Positions 33,669 through 43,309 are shown, counted from the first letter of the stretch. The stretch is 57,605 nucleotides of DNA from JADKFD01 sp050250665 (GCA_050250665.1 JBFWOF010000040.1:1-57605), one strand, 5' to 3'. A program made the numbers and translations. Notes: generated by a model from the sequence alone, not told the origin.

Positions 33669-35300
33669 ATGCGCATCTCCAGCGTCCGCAGCAACGAGAT
33701 TCCTGCCAACACCGAAGCGCTGCGTTGGTACGAGCTGCGGCTATTCAACCTCTATCGCATCCTGGTGGCGATCGTCTTCGGGCTGCTGATGCTGTCCAGT
33801 CTGGGCGTACGTTACTTCGAGCTACGGGGCCCGATTCTGGCGGTGGGTCAGGTCGGCGTGCTGATCTACATGCTGGCGGCAGCCGGGGTGTTTGCGGTCA
33901 GCGAATCGCGGCGCTGGGGGGTGACTTCGCTGACCCTGGCCGGCGTCGGTTTCGATCTGATCATGGGCGGCGTGCTGCTGTTCGTCTTCGGTGGGCTCTC
34001 CAGTGGCGTCGGCGTGCTGCTGCTGATCACCGTGGCCATGGCGGCACTGCTGCTGCCCGGGCGTCTGGCCCTGCTGGCCGCGGCCATCGCCACCTGCACA
34101 CTGCTCTCGGAATCGCTGTATTCGCTGAGCGTGGAGCGCGCCACCGATCGCAATCTGGCGCAGGCGGCGCTGCTGGGCACTGCCTTCTTCCTGACCGTGG
34201 CCATCTTCTACTGGCTGGCGCGACTCACGCGCGAAAGTCAGGAAATGGTCGAACGCCAGGGCGTGGATATCGCCAATCTGGCGCAGATCAACGAATTGAT
34301 CATCCAGCGCATGCGTACCGGCATTCTGGTCGTCGATGGCGATGGCAGGGTGCGCCGTTTCAATGAATCGGGCTGGTATCTGCTCGGCACCCCGCCCAGC
34401 GAGGAATCCGATGTCCGCAAACTGTCGCCGGACCTGTACGACCGCTGGCGCTACTGGCTGACCACCGGCAAGCACAACAATGTACCGATCCAGATCGCCC
34501 AGGGCGTGCCTGCGGTGGTGCCGCGCTTCACCCGCCTCGGCGGTGAGGACGACGCCGCGACGCTGTGTTTCCTGGAAGACGAGAGCATGGTCTATCGCCG
34601 CGCCGAGGAACTCACCCTGGCCTCGCTGGGGCGCCTGTCCGCCAGCATTGCCCACGAGGTACGCAATCCGCTCGGGGCCATCAGCCATGCCGCCCAGCTG
34701 CTGGCCGAGTCTGAAGAGATGCCGGAGGCCGACCGCCGGCTGATCGAGATCATCATGAACCACTGCGCCCGGGTGAACGGCATCGTCGAAAACGTGCTGC
34801 AGCTGTCGCGACGCGAACGCTCGCGCCCGGAATGCGTCAATCTGGCCTCCTGGGGCTACGGCATGATCAATGACTTCAAGCAGGGTCAGGCGATGGGCCA
34901 GGATCAGATCCGGCTGGTGGTCGATCAGCGCGACGCCCGGGCGCTGGTGGATCCCTCGCAACTGACCCAGGTAGTGTGGAATCTGCTGCGCAACGCCATC
35001 CGCTATGGACGGCAACCGGACAAGCCGGCGGACATCACCCTGCGAATACGCCAGGACAATCCCACCCAGGGCGCGCTGGTGGAAATCATCGACCGCGGAC
35101 CTGGGATTCCGCCACCCAATCAGCGCCAGCTGTTCGAACCCTTCTTCACCACCCGGGCGGATGGCACCGGTCTGGGTTTGTATATCTGCAAGCAGCTGCT
35201 GGGCGCCAACCAGGGCAGCATCGAATACGTACCGGTACCCGGCGGCGGCAGTTGCTTCCGCATCCAGTTGGCGGTACCACAGCGGGACATGGTGAGCTGA
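33669..35300 (+). CDS. pilS: PilS-type sensor histidine kinase
   Basis: Encodes a 543-residue membrane kinase, partner of PilR in control of pilin transcription. About six transmembrane segments occupy residues 25-195, followed by a PAS-like sensor region (INELIIQRMRTGILVVDGDGRVRRFN, near 215-310). The H-box LSASIAHEVRNPLGAISHA carries His329. The ATPase domain shows VVWNLLRNAIRYG (N box), EIIDRGPGIPPP (G1), FEPFFTTRADGTGLGLYICKQLL (F and G2). In Pseudomonas PilS senses inner-membrane pilin. It is divergent from sucC. Unusually, 443 bases of repeats separate it from pilR, so normal co-transcription may be disturbed. Confidence 0.93.
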   Translation: MRISSVRSNEIPANTEALRWYELRLFNLYRILVAIVFGLLMLSSLGVRYFELRGPILAVGQVGVLIYMLAAAGVFAVSESRRWGVTSLTLAGVGFDLIMGGVLLFVFGGLSSGVGVLLLITVAMAALLLPGRLALLAAAIATCTLLSESLYSLSVERATDRNLAQAALLGTAFFLTVAIFYWLARLTRESQEMVERQGVDIANLAQINELIIQRMRTGILVVDGDGRVRRFNESGWYLLGTPPSEESDVRKLSPDLYDRWRYWLTTGKHNNVPIQIAQGVPAVVPRFTRLGGEDDAATLCFLEDESMVYRRAEELTLASLGRLSASIAHEVRNPLGAISHAAQLLAESEEMPEADRRLIEIIMNHCARVNGIVENVLQLSRRERSRPECVNLASWGYGMINDFKQGQAMGQDQIRLVVDQRDARALVDPSQLTQVVWNLLRNAIRYGRQPDKPADITLRIRQDNPTQGALVEIIDRGPGIPPPNQRQLFEPFFTTRADGTGLGLYICKQLLGANQGSIEYVPVPGGGSCFRIQLAVPQRDMVS

Positions 35301-35321
35301 GGGGCACGGGGCACGGGGCAC
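35301..35321. repeat. Heptanucleotide array, 3 x GGGGCAC
   Basis: Three perfect units follow the pilS stop codon directly. It is a different heptamer from the GGGACTC and GGTTGTC arrays elsewhere but shares the seven-base period. Confidence 0.85.
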
Positions 35322-35438
35322 GGGAAAGGGCTACGGCTTGCCGGCTTCGGTAGGCCCAGACTTGTCTGGACGCTCTGGGCATCGTGCAGGAACAGCGTCC
35401 GGACAAGTCCGGACCCACGACAGCCCTGGAGTCCTTCG

Positions 35439-35649
35439 CTGCGCTCGCCATGAACCCATATCGTAAGCAATTGAATTTCGATATTCCGGCAAGAGCCGGC
35501 TTCTGTAGCCCGAAGTGCGCGCAGCGCTCTCCGGGCGTTGACGCCGAAGAGCCCCGCTGAGCCGCTGCGCGGCACAACGGGCTACGCGCACCAGGCGGGT
35601 TCATGGCGAGCGCGCAGTGTCGGGCCGATACAGGTAGCTCGCCATGACG
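35439..35649. repeat. ~210-bp dispersed repeat, copy 2
   Basis: Same element and orientation as 11728-11935, inserted between pilS and pilR. Just upstream, 35362-35420 holds an inverted pair (GACTTGTCTGGACGCT facing AGCGTCCGGACAAGTC). Together with the heptamers these elements account for most of the pilS-pilR gap; no gene is seen. Confidence 0.85.
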
Positions 35650-35743
35650 CCAGAATCCGAAGAACGCCGCAGAAATCGAGCCTCGCCTGCACCATCGATG
35701 CCCCGGCGCGTTATCCTCCCCCGGTCTTTCGCGGAGCTGGGTT

Positions 35744-37129
35744 ATGGAAAAGGGTCAGGCGCTCATACTCGATGACGAAGCAGACATCCGCGAATTGTTG
35801 ACCTTGACCCTGACCCGTCTGGGTCTCAACGTGCGCGCGGCGGCAACGCTGGCCGAGGCGCGCTCGCTGCTCGACGAGCAGAGCTACGACCTGTGCTTCA
35901 CCGATATGCGCCTTCCGGATGGCAACGGCCATGAATTCATCGAGCTGATGGCCAAACAGCATCCGGAAACGCCGGTCGCCATGATCACCGCCTACGGCAA
36001 TGCCGAAGCCGCGGTGCAGGCGCTGCGGGCCGGCGCCTTCGACTGCGTCTCCAAACCGGTCGATCTGAACGTGCTGCGCAATCTGGTCAAGACCGCGCTC
36101 AAGCTGCGTGCCGAGCGCATGCCGGCCGGACACAGCGAACCACGATTGTTCGGCGATTCCCTGGCCATGGACAAGGTCCGCGCCACCATCCAGAAACTGG
36201 CGCGCAGCCAGGCCCCGGTGCTGATCTACGGTGAATCGGGCGTCGGCAAGGAACTGGCGGCGCGCTCGATCCATGAGCAGGGCCCACGCGCTGCCGGGCC
36301 CTTCGTGCCGGTCAACTGTGGCGCCATCCCTACCGAGTTGATGGAGAGCGAGTTCTTCGGCCATCGCAAGGGCAGCTTCACCGGCGCCCACGGTGACAAG
36401 GACGGCCTGATCCAGGCTGCCCACGGCGGCACGCTGTTTCTGGATGAAATTGCCGAGTTGCCGCAGCACATGCAGGTCAAGCTGCTGCGGGTGATTCAGG
36501 AGAAGGCCGTGCGCCCGATCGGCGCCCGCACCGAGATTCCGGTCGACGTGCGCGTGGTCAGCGCCACCCACAAGGATCTGGCGCGTCTGGTCGAGATGGG
36601 CGAGTTCAGACAGGATCTGTACTACCGCATCAACGTCATCGAACTGCGTATGCCGCCCCTGCGCGAGCGCCGCGAGGACATCGCGCCCCTGGCCGAACGC
36701 TACCTCGACAAGCTGGCGCCGGAATGGTCGATCTCGAGGCCGCGACTGGCACCCGCGGCGCTGCAGGCACTCGAATCCTATGACTTTGCAGGCAATGTGC
36801 GCGAACTCGAAAACATCCTGGAACGCGCCGTAGCCCTCAGCGACGGTGACGTGATCCTGCCGGAAGACCTGCAACTGGCGCCGCGTCCGGCGCATGTGCC
36901 GGACGCGCCAGCAGCCGCCGGCATCCCGACACCCAGCACCCAGGCCGCCGAGGCCCCCCTGGCCGGCGCCCAGCGCATCGGTCTGGAAAACTACATCGAC
37001 AGCCTCGAACGCGAGGCCATCAACAAGGCCCTGGAAGAGTGCCGCTACAACAAGACCGCGGCCGCGAAGAAGCTCGGCATCACCTTCAGGGCCTTGCGCT
37101 ACCGGCTGAAGAAGCTGGGGATTGATTGA
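35744..37129 (+). CDS. pilR: PilR-type sigma-54 response regulator
   Basis: Encodes a 461-residue NtrC-family activator. The receiver domain has the phospho-acceptor Asp54 in CFTDMRLPDG. The AAA+ domain shows Walker A GESGVGKE (near 164), the sigma-54 contact loop GSFTGA (near 210), GGTLFLDEIAELP and VRVVSATHKDL. The C-terminal Fis-type helix-turn-helix is CRYNKTAAAKKLGITFRALRYRLKKL. Together with PilS it should activate the two -24/-12 promoters of the pilins at 43800 and 44483. pilB, which often follows pilR, is not present here; a glycosyltransferase gene on the other strand follows. Confidence 0.95.
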   Translation: MEKGQALILDDEADIRELLTLTLTRLGLNVRAAATLAEARSLLDEQSYDLCFTDMRLPDGNGHEFIELMAKQHPETPVAMITAYGNAEAAVQALRAGAFDCVSKPVDLNVLRNLVKTALKLRAERMPAGHSEPRLFGDSLAMDKVRATIQKLARSQAPVLIYGESGVGKELAARSIHEQGPRAAGPFVPVNCGAIPTELMESEFFGHRKGSFTGAHGDKDGLIQAAHGGTLFLDEIAELPQHMQVKLLRVIQEKAVRPIGARTEIPVDVRVVSATHKDLARLVEMGEFRQDLYYRINVIELRMPPLRERREDIAPLAERYLDKLAPEWSISRPRLAPAALQALESYDFAGNVRELENILERAVALSDGDVILPEDLQLAPRPAHVPDAPAAAGIPTPSTQAAEAPLAGAQRIGLENYIDSLEREAINKALEECRYNKTAAAKKLGITFRALRYRLKKLGID

Positions 37130-37233
37130 GCAGCAAGGCGCTGGCTGGGCAGGTCGACCCAGCCACTTCGTTCCGATCGCGTAACACAGGCGGGCTAAGC
37201 CGGATCGGCAAAGCCGGGCGGAACCGGTTTCAA

Positions 37234-38955
37234 TCAGACGCAGCCCGACAGCGTGCAGCTCCGCATGACTCGGAATGCGATCACTTCTGCCCGTTCGGGC
37301 AGCTGGGTCCAGCCGAACAGACGCGCGGCCTCACCTTCGGACAGGATTGAAGTTGCGAGGCTGGGCAGGGTGTCCGGCTGGCTGGCAACAATGAGGTACT
37401 GCGCACCTGGCTCGACACTGCCAATCCGATACCCCTCCGGGCTGCGCATCAGGGTGACGGTCTCAGCCAACCCTACGATCTGACGAAAATCCTGCGCCAG
37501 TCGCGACTTGTTTCCGCGCTCGAAAGGTGCCACTCGGCCCAGCGCGCCGCTGGCGAGAATCGCAATGTCTCCCCGCCCGACCCGATCAGCCGTCACCTCG
37601 GTGATCTTGTCGACCTCGAGATACTGCCCTGGAACATAGCCGTAAAAACTGACAATGGGAGACAGCGTCATGTGCATGATGCGGTGGTAGCGGTCACCGA
37701 AGAATGCCGAGCTTTCGGGTGATACGAAGCTGAGCGGCCGATCAAAGATCAACTTGCCCTTGAACTCCTCCGGCTGGGGCAGGGGTTCGAAAAAAGCTGT
37801 CATTCCTTGCGAATAGAAGGGATCTCGGATGCGTGTCGCTTCCAGCAGCGACAACCAGAGGCCAGCCAACAGCACCAGCGCCGCCAACGCTCGGTAGCTA
37901 CCGTTCCTTTGCCAGATCAGGCGTAACACCGGCACCAGCAGCACAGCCGTCAACGGCGCCAGTATCGACAGATAGCGTACTTCCTTGTAGGGCGTCAGGT
38001 GAAAGGCAATGATCAGGAAGATCCAGACCAGGCCGACCAGACGCTCGAACAGCGAGCCGCGCATCAGGCAGAGACCCAGGCCGGGAATGACCAATGCCAC
38101 TGCCAACAAACCGTAGGCCCAGAGATTCTGCAGGTAGACCCAGGCGTAAAAAGCAGCCCAGGCCCCACCTTCTTTCTGGTAGTTATCGGTGATCAGGGAT
38201 ATTTGCAGCCACGGTCGCAGCCAGAACGGATCGGCGCTCATTGCCGAGGCGAGCGCCATGGAATAGCCAATCCAGGTCAACAATCCGCTGAGCACGGCAC
38301 CCAACAGTAGCTGACGAACGATCAGCCATTGCGCTCGCGTCGCCTTCTGCATGAGCAGGGCGACTGGCGTCACGATCACCAGACTGACCCAGATCAGCGC
38401 AAAGGTCTGCTTGATCAAGGCCAGGGTCGTTCCCAGCACGACCAATGCAGCCCAGCTACGAAAGGACGGCTCCTGCAGGTGCCGGGCGGCCAAGCGCACC
38501 ATCCACAGGACCAGCAACCCGGGGAAGATGTCAAAGTTCAGGAACGGCGCGTAGCTGAAAAAGACCGGCGTCAACACGGCTGCGGTATAGGCCATCAACA
38601 CCGGCACCTGCTGTCCATACTCGCGAACCAGCAAGCGCCAAAGACCCACCAGATAGCCTAAGTTGAACAGCGCCATGACTGCGTGCGCCGCGCGCATGTC
38701 CATGGGCTGCAACTGCAGCGCCGATTTGAGCAACTCTGCTGGCATCAGCAGGATCGACATCAAGGGTGGGCGATACATCAGGAAATGATGGCTGCGCTCA
38801 AGATAGAATAGGGAGTTGACCAGAGTGGCGTATCCATCCTGGCTGTCGGCAGTAACCGTCATGGCGCTCCATGCCAGCCAGAAGCCCAGGCTCGCCAGCA
38901 TGGCGATGGAGAGCGTGGTCACCAGCCTGGTGCTGATCGGATGGGTGGCAAGCAT
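37234..38955 (-). CDS. GT-C-type membrane glycosyltransferase, paralogue 1
   Basis: Encodes a 573-residue protein with about ten to eleven transmembrane segments in the first 390 residues and a soluble C-terminal domain of about 170. The first loop carries an acidic pair in TADSQDGYATLVNSLFYLE, the position of the catalytic Asp in GT-C (ArnT/PMT/PglB-like) enzymes. It shares its layout and many motifs (FLNFDIFPGLLVLWM, DPFWLRPWLQI, HLTPYKEVRYL, SFVSPESxAxFGDRYHRI) with the next gene, so the two arose by duplication. Such enzymes use polyprenyl-linked sugars on the periplasmic side. A pilin or surface-glycan role is inferred from neighbours only. Confidence 0.75.
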   Translation of the reverse strand: MLATHPISTRLVTTLSIAMLASLGFWLAWSAMTVTADSQDGYATLVNSLFYLERSHHFLMYRPPLMSILLMPAELLKSALQLQPMDMRAAHAVMALFNLGYLVGLWRLLVREYGQQVPVLMAYTAAVLTPVFFSYAPFLNFDIFPGLLVLWMVRLAARHLQEPSFRSWAALVVLGTTLALIKQTFALIWVSLVIVTPVALLMQKATRAQWLIVRQLLLGAVLSGLLTWIGYSMALASAMSADPFWLRPWLQISLITDNYQKEGGAWAAFYAWVYLQNLWAYGLLAVALVIPGLGLCLMRGSLFERLVGLVWIFLIIAFHLTPYKEVRYLSILAPLTAVLLVPVLRLIWQRNGSYRALAALVLLAGLWLSLLEATRIRDPFYSQGMTAFFEPLPQPEEFKGKLIFDRPLSFVSPESSAFFGDRYHRIMHMTLSPIVSFYGYVPGQYLEVDKITEVTADRVGRGDIAILASGALGRVAPFERGNKSRLAQDFRQIVGLAETVTLMRSPEGYRIGSVEPGAQYLIVASQPDTLPSLATSILSEGEAARLFGWTQLPERAEVIAFRVMRSCTLSGCV

Positions 38956-39233
38956 GCAGCTTCCTCTGGTTTGGAAAACGAGGGCTGGTCCCGTTCAAGA
39001 TTCGGAGCTCATGCCGACACTCCATCGCGTGTCTTCGCACCGGGAACCAAGGCGCCCCCACGGTCCAGCATCCGCGGTTTCGAATCCAGTTGCTGGCCGC
39101 GGCTTGCGCTCAGACCTCGATTCTAGCTGCCTTGCGTTGTTGCCACAGGAAATCGCCAGCGGGGACGTTTCCTGGGACATTGATCATGGGCGGGCCAATG
39201 AAGCCTTGTGTCGAGCGCGCAGCGCAACGAATG

Positions 39234-40967
39234 CTACAGACCCAATCGCCAGCAAGCAGTCAAGTCGCAGCGACGCGTTACCCTGAAGCCGAGCACCCGC
39301 GTGTTCGGCGGAAAATCCCTGCTACCGTAAAGCCTGACCATTGTGGCCTCGTCCACCTTCCCGCTGGCCAGTGTGGGCGCGCCGCCAGGGATCTCGCTGA
39401 CCAGCACGAAAGCGGCTCGCGGGTCAGCGCCGGAAATTCGATAGCTGCCATCCTGCCGCACCAGCGTTATCCACTCCGCGATGGCGTACAGCTGGAAGAA
39501 GGACGGATCCAGCCCCTCATGATTGCCGCGGACAAACGGCTTCTGGCGCACCAGTAGATCCTTGGTGAGCAGCCAGATGTCGCCCGGTTCGATCATGTCG
39601 GCATGGATATCGGTGGTCTGCCTGATACGCAACAGACGCTCTGCCGGATAGTCGTACAGCGACATGATCGCCTCCGGCATGATGTGCGTGATGCGGTGAT
39701 AGCGATCACCAAAGTAGGCATTCGACTCCGGCGATACGAAGCTCAGCGGGCCACCCATGATCAGTTTCCCGGGAAGTGGCTGGTTAACCGGCAAGGGCTC
39801 GAGAAAGTCCGTCATCGCGGTCTGATAGTAGGGATTGGCCAGACGCAGCGCCTCGGCTGTCGACATCAGCAGACCTGCAGACAGCACGATCAGGGCAAGC
39901 CATCGATAGATCTGGCGCTGCTGCCAGATCGCGTACAGGACGGGGGCGATCAGCACCGCAGTCAGCGGCGCCAGGAAAGCGAGGTAGCGCACCTCCTTGT
40001 AAGGTGTCAGATGCAGGGCCAGCAGCAGAAACAGCCAGACCAATGCCACCAGCCGCTCGACCGACTGCCCCCGCAGGAACGCAAGTACAACGCCGGGGAC
40101 CACCAGCAACATCGCCAGAATGCCGTAGGCCGACACATTGCGCAGATAGATCCAGGGATAGAACACCTGCCAGCCGCCACCTTCGACATCGTAGATGTGA
40201 TTGATCGCCTGGATCTGCAGCCAGGGTCGCAGCCAGAAAGGATCGGTGGCGAAGGGGTTCACCAGTACGGCGGCATAGAACAGCCAGGTGATCAGGCCAC
40301 TGAGTATCGCCGCCCCCAACATTCGAAGCGCTGCAAGCCACTGAGCGCGTGGTGCCCGCTCCATCCAGCAAAGCACTGGCAGGCTCAGAACAATGGCAAT
40401 CCAGACCAGCGCATAGGCCTGCTTCAGCGATGCCAGTCCAGCCCCCAGCAGCACCAGCGCCCAGAACTTGCGGGGTGATGGCGAGCGCAGTTGCCGGTGA
40501 GCCAGGACGATCATCCACAGCACCAGCACACCGGGGAAAATGTCGAGGTTGATGAAAGGCGCGTAGCTGAAGAAGACCGGCGTGGCCACGGCTGCGGCAA
40601 AAGCCAGGAGGCTTGCCAGATCACGGCCGCGAATTTCTGCAAGTAGACGCCAGCAGCCCGTCAGATAGGCGATATGCAGCAGCGCCATCAGCGCGTGAGC
40701 GGGGCGTAGATCCAGTGGGTGCAGCCCCAGCCAGTGGCTCAGCAGCTGCGCCGGGATCAGCAGGAAAGCCATCAACGGCGCACTGTTGAAGAAATGCTCT
40801 GCTCGCCAACCGAGAAAGTGACCGGCATTGGCGAGGTTGCCGTAGCCATCGTCGAAATCGATCCCGACCCGGATGACGGCCCAGACCAGCCAGCTCGCAA
40901 GCAGCAGGAATCCCAGTCGAGCAAGCGTACCAGTCGCACCGCTGGGCAAGGTCCATGACGAGCGCAT
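39234..40967 (-). CDS. GT-C-type membrane glycosyltransferase, paralogue 2
   Basis: Encodes a 577-residue paralogue of the 37234-38955 product. The first loop has GIDFDDGYGNLANAGHFLG, an acidic cluster fitting a GT-C active site. Conserved blocks are FINLDIFPGVLVLWM, DPFWLRPWLQIQAINH, HLTPYKEVRYLAFLAPLTAVL and SFVSPESNAYFGDRYHRITHI. The C-terminal soluble part ends in two cysteines (RRCDLTAC), as in the paralogue (RSCTLSGC), so a disulfide on the periplasmic side is likely. The ATG at 40967 is preferred; the longer open frame to 41105 adds a polar Arg-rich leader. The 206 bases upstream (40968-41173) hold no other gene. Confidence 0.75.
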   Translation of the reverse strand: MRSSWTLPSGATGTLARLGFLLLASWLVWAVIRVGIDFDDGYGNLANAGHFLGWRAEHFFNSAPLMAFLLIPAQLLSHWLGLHPLDLRPAHALMALLHIAYLTGCWRLLAEIRGRDLASLLAFAAAVATPVFFSYAPFINLDIFPGVLVLWMIVLAHRQLRSPSPRKFWALVLLGAGLASLKQAYALVWIAIVLSLPVLCWMERAPRAQWLAALRMLGAAILSGLITWLFYAAVLVNPFATDPFWLRPWLQIQAINHIYDVEGGGWQVFYPWIYLRNVSAYGILAMLLVVPGVVLAFLRGQSVERLVALVWLFLLLALHLTPYKEVRYLAFLAPLTAVLIAPVLYAIWQQRQIYRWLALIVLSAGLLMSTAEALRLANPYYQTAMTDFLEPLPVNQPLPGKLIMGGPLSFVSPESNAYFGDRYHRITHIMPEAIMSLYDYPAERLLRIRQTTDIHADMIEPGDIWLLTKDLLVRQKPFVRGNHEGLDPSFFQLYAIAEWITLVRQDGSYRISGADPRAAFVLVSEIPGGAPTLASGKVDEATMVRLYGSRDFPPNTRVLGFRVTRRCDLTACWRLGL

Positions 40968-41173
40968 CGGTTGAATCCCAGGCTCCGCGCGTGTGCGCCA
41001 CGACATCAGGAGCATAGCAAAGGCCATGCGGCGTCCAGGGCTTGGCCGGCGGCTGGTTGCGCTACGCTCACCATGGCCCGACTTCGTCTCGGGCAGTCCG
41101 TTCACTACGCCCAGGATCGACCGCTGCTGGACACAGGCCTGCTGGCTCGCGGTGTGCTGGGACGGGCGAGATC

Positions 41174-43165
41174 CTAGCGCCCTGCCGGTTCAATTACCGA
41201 TGGCGCCAATCCTGCATCCGGTTCTTTCGGCCCTGAGGCAGCACGCGCCGTCCTGGCCTTCGAGAGCAGATCGCGCAAGGGCAACACATAGCGATCAACG
41301 CTGCCTTTCACGCCCTCATTCGCCATCTGCTCGATCTCGTCTCTGGCCCGGATCAGGTCCCCGGCTTCGATCAGGGTGGCGATTCGGGAATAGCGAATCC
41401 GCAGATCGCCTGGCGCAAGGCGCAGGGCTTCGTCGAAGGCGCGGAGCGCCGGCGCCAGCTCACCGCTGTCGCGAAATACCACCTGACCGTACAGCGAATA
41501 GACATGGGCATCGGCCTGAGGATGCGCCAGGGCCGCCTCGAGCATCCGGCGCAATTCTGCATACTGGCGCGGACACGCTGCCCCATTCATGCAGTTGTAG
41601 ATCGCGCTCATCGCCGAGATATCGCTGGAGGAGGGCGGCTCGCGCGTCAGGGTTTCAATCATTGATTGCCACAAGGCAGGATCTATGGGCATGCCGCGGC
41701 GGGCTTTGAGGATCAGGATGCCCTGATCAAAGGTAATGCCCGCTCCTGGCATGCTGCGCCGTGCCTCCAGTAAAGCGAGTGCCTTGTCGATCGTCGGGTC
41801 CTGAAGATTGCCGCCCGACGCACGCATGAGTGCGCGGGCATAGGCGTACTGGGCATCCGCTGAATTGGGGCGCTTGCTGGCCTCACTCGCCGCGAGGCGC
41901 AGGGGACTGCTCCACTCCAGGGCGCGCAGATGGGTAGTAGCCCCAAGGAACAGGAACATCAGGGCAAACACCGCCACTTGCAGACGCGCCCTGAGCCAGG
42001 TCTGTTCCAGACCCAATATCGAGGCGAGCGCCAGCAACAGGCCCAGCGACGGAAAATAGTTGCGATGCTCGAAGGCGAGCATCAGCGGGATCACTGTCGC
42101 CGTGAGCGAGTGGCCAGCGAGGAACCAGAGGATACCCAGCGACATCAGTGGCAGGCGCCGCCGCTTCCACAACGCAAGTGCCGGCAGCAGCAGCATCAGC
42201 AGCAGCGAGGGCAGCGTGGTCCAGGGTTGCAGCAGACCGCGGGACACTTCGATGTCGTCGTGGTAGAGGGTCAGATCGCTCAGGTTCGGCAACAGCGTCC
42301 AGTGGATGTAGTGGACCAGAACGCGCGCCTGCGTCAGCAGGCGTTCCGTGGTTCCGAAGGTGCGCACATAGCTGCGCTCACCGCCTACCCAACTCAGCAG
42401 CCAGACCAGACCGAGCAGCAGGGGCAGCAGAAAGCACAGCAGGAAGGTCCAGCCCATGGCATGGCTCCAGCGGCCATCGCGGCGCTTGCCGGAGGTGATG
42501 GTCAGCTCGACACAGGCGATGTACAGCGGCAGCAACACCGCCGACTCCTTGACCAGCAGCCCGGTGGCCGTTGCACCGACCACGGCAGTCACCAGCCGAA
42601 AGCTGCAGTCGACGCCACGCCAATCCAGCAGTCGGAGGCGCAGATAAGCCCAGAGCCCGAGGAACACGAAGGTATTGGACAGCGATTCGACACGCTGAAA
42701 CACGTACAGCACGCCGGTGAGATTGATCGGCAGCACCAGCCACAGGGCGGCGAGCATGGCCGCGGCCAACTCATGCCGCGACCGGGCCACAACCTGCTCC
42801 TCATGAACCTCTCGGTACAGCGCGAACAGCGCACGCAGGCACAGCCAGACCAGACAGCCATTGACCAGGTGAATCAGCAGATTGGTCAGCTTGTAGCCCC
42901 AGGGGTCAAGGCCGTGGAGAAAATGGTTGCCGGCAAAGCTGAGCATGCCGAGCCAGCGACCCTGATGGGTGGCAGGAAAAGAATCTGCGGCGCCGACCCA
43001 AGCCCCCCAATCGGTGGTAGTGACATGCAAAGCCAGGTTGTCCACGATGAAGACCATGTCGTCGTAGACATAGCCACCATTCAGACCCGGCAGATAAATC
43101 AGCAGCGTCAGCAGCAAAGCGGCCAGAAGAAGAACGCCCGAACGCTGCTGCAAGGGCACATGCAT
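41174..43165 (-). CDS. TMTC-like glycosyltransferase with C-terminal TPR region
   Basis: Encodes a 663-residue membrane protein. The N-terminus (LLIYLPGLNGGYVYDDMVFIVDN) has the Asp-Asp first-loop motif of GT-C enzymes. NHFLHGLDPWGYKLTNLLIHLVNGCLVW is typical of TMTC/O-mannosyltransferase-like bacterial proteins. About ten membrane segments run to residue 430. The remainder is helical with tetratricopeptide-like repeats (SADAQYAYARALMRA, AHVYSLYGQVVFRDSGELAPALRAFDEALRLAPGDLRIRYSRIATL). Proteins of this plan next to pilins often act as pilin O-glycosyltransferases. The ATG at 43165 has GGAG six bases upstream. Acceptor and sugar are unknown. Confidence 0.78.
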   Translation of the reverse strand: MHVPLQQRSGVLLLAALLLTLLIYLPGLNGGYVYDDMVFIVDNLALHVTTTDWGAWVGAADSFPATHQGRWLGMLSFAGNHFLHGLDPWGYKLTNLLIHLVNGCLVWLCLRALFALYREVHEEQVVARSRHELAAAMLAALWLVLPINLTGVLYVFQRVESLSNTFVFLGLWAYLRLRLLDWRGVDCSFRLVTAVVGATATGLLVKESAVLLPLYIACVELTITSGKRRDGRWSHAMGWTFLLCFLLPLLLGLVWLLSWVGGERSYVRTFGTTERLLTQARVLVHYIHWTLLPNLSDLTLYHDDIEVSRGLLQPWTTLPSLLLMLLLPALALWKRRRLPLMSLGILWFLAGHSLTATVIPLMLAFEHRNYFPSLGLLLALASILGLEQTWLRARLQVAVFALMFLFLGATTHLRALEWSSPLRLAASEASKRPNSADAQYAYARALMRASGGNLQDPTIDKALALLEARRSMPGAGITFDQGILILKARRGMPIDPALWQSMIETLTREPPSSSDISAMSAIYNCMNGAACPRQYAELRRMLEAALAHPQADAHVYSLYGQVVFRDSGELAPALRAFDEALRLAPGDLRIRYSRIATLIEAGDLIRARDEIEQMANEGVKGSVDRYVLPLRDLLSKARTARAASGPKEPDAGLAPSVIEPAGR

Positions 43166-43290
43166 GGTGAACTCCGGATTCCTGCGATCGCGTCCTAGCA
43201 TACGGCTAGACGTCAGCGCGGGTTCGAGCCCAACCTGTAGCCCACCTGGCAGGTCAGGTACTCACCCCAGGGAGGTATCTCGGAGCTCGG

Positions 43291-43309
43291 GCCCTGACCC
43301 AATCAGGGC
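43291..43309 (-). terminator. Possible weak terminator after the first pilin
   Basis: A perfect hairpin, GCCCTGA facing TCAGGGC with a five-base loop, lies 12 bases downstream of the pilin stop at 43321. There is no T-run after it on the minus strand, so intrinsic termination is doubtful. Confidence 0.35.

Noticed and set aside
35301..37129. Loss of pilB, pilC and pilD in this organism
   Set aside because: They are only absent from this window; they may be anywhere else in the genome.
41930..43198. 422-codon open frame opposite the TMTC-like gene
   Set aside because: Gln/Arg-rich low-complexity shadow of a hydrophobic coding strand.
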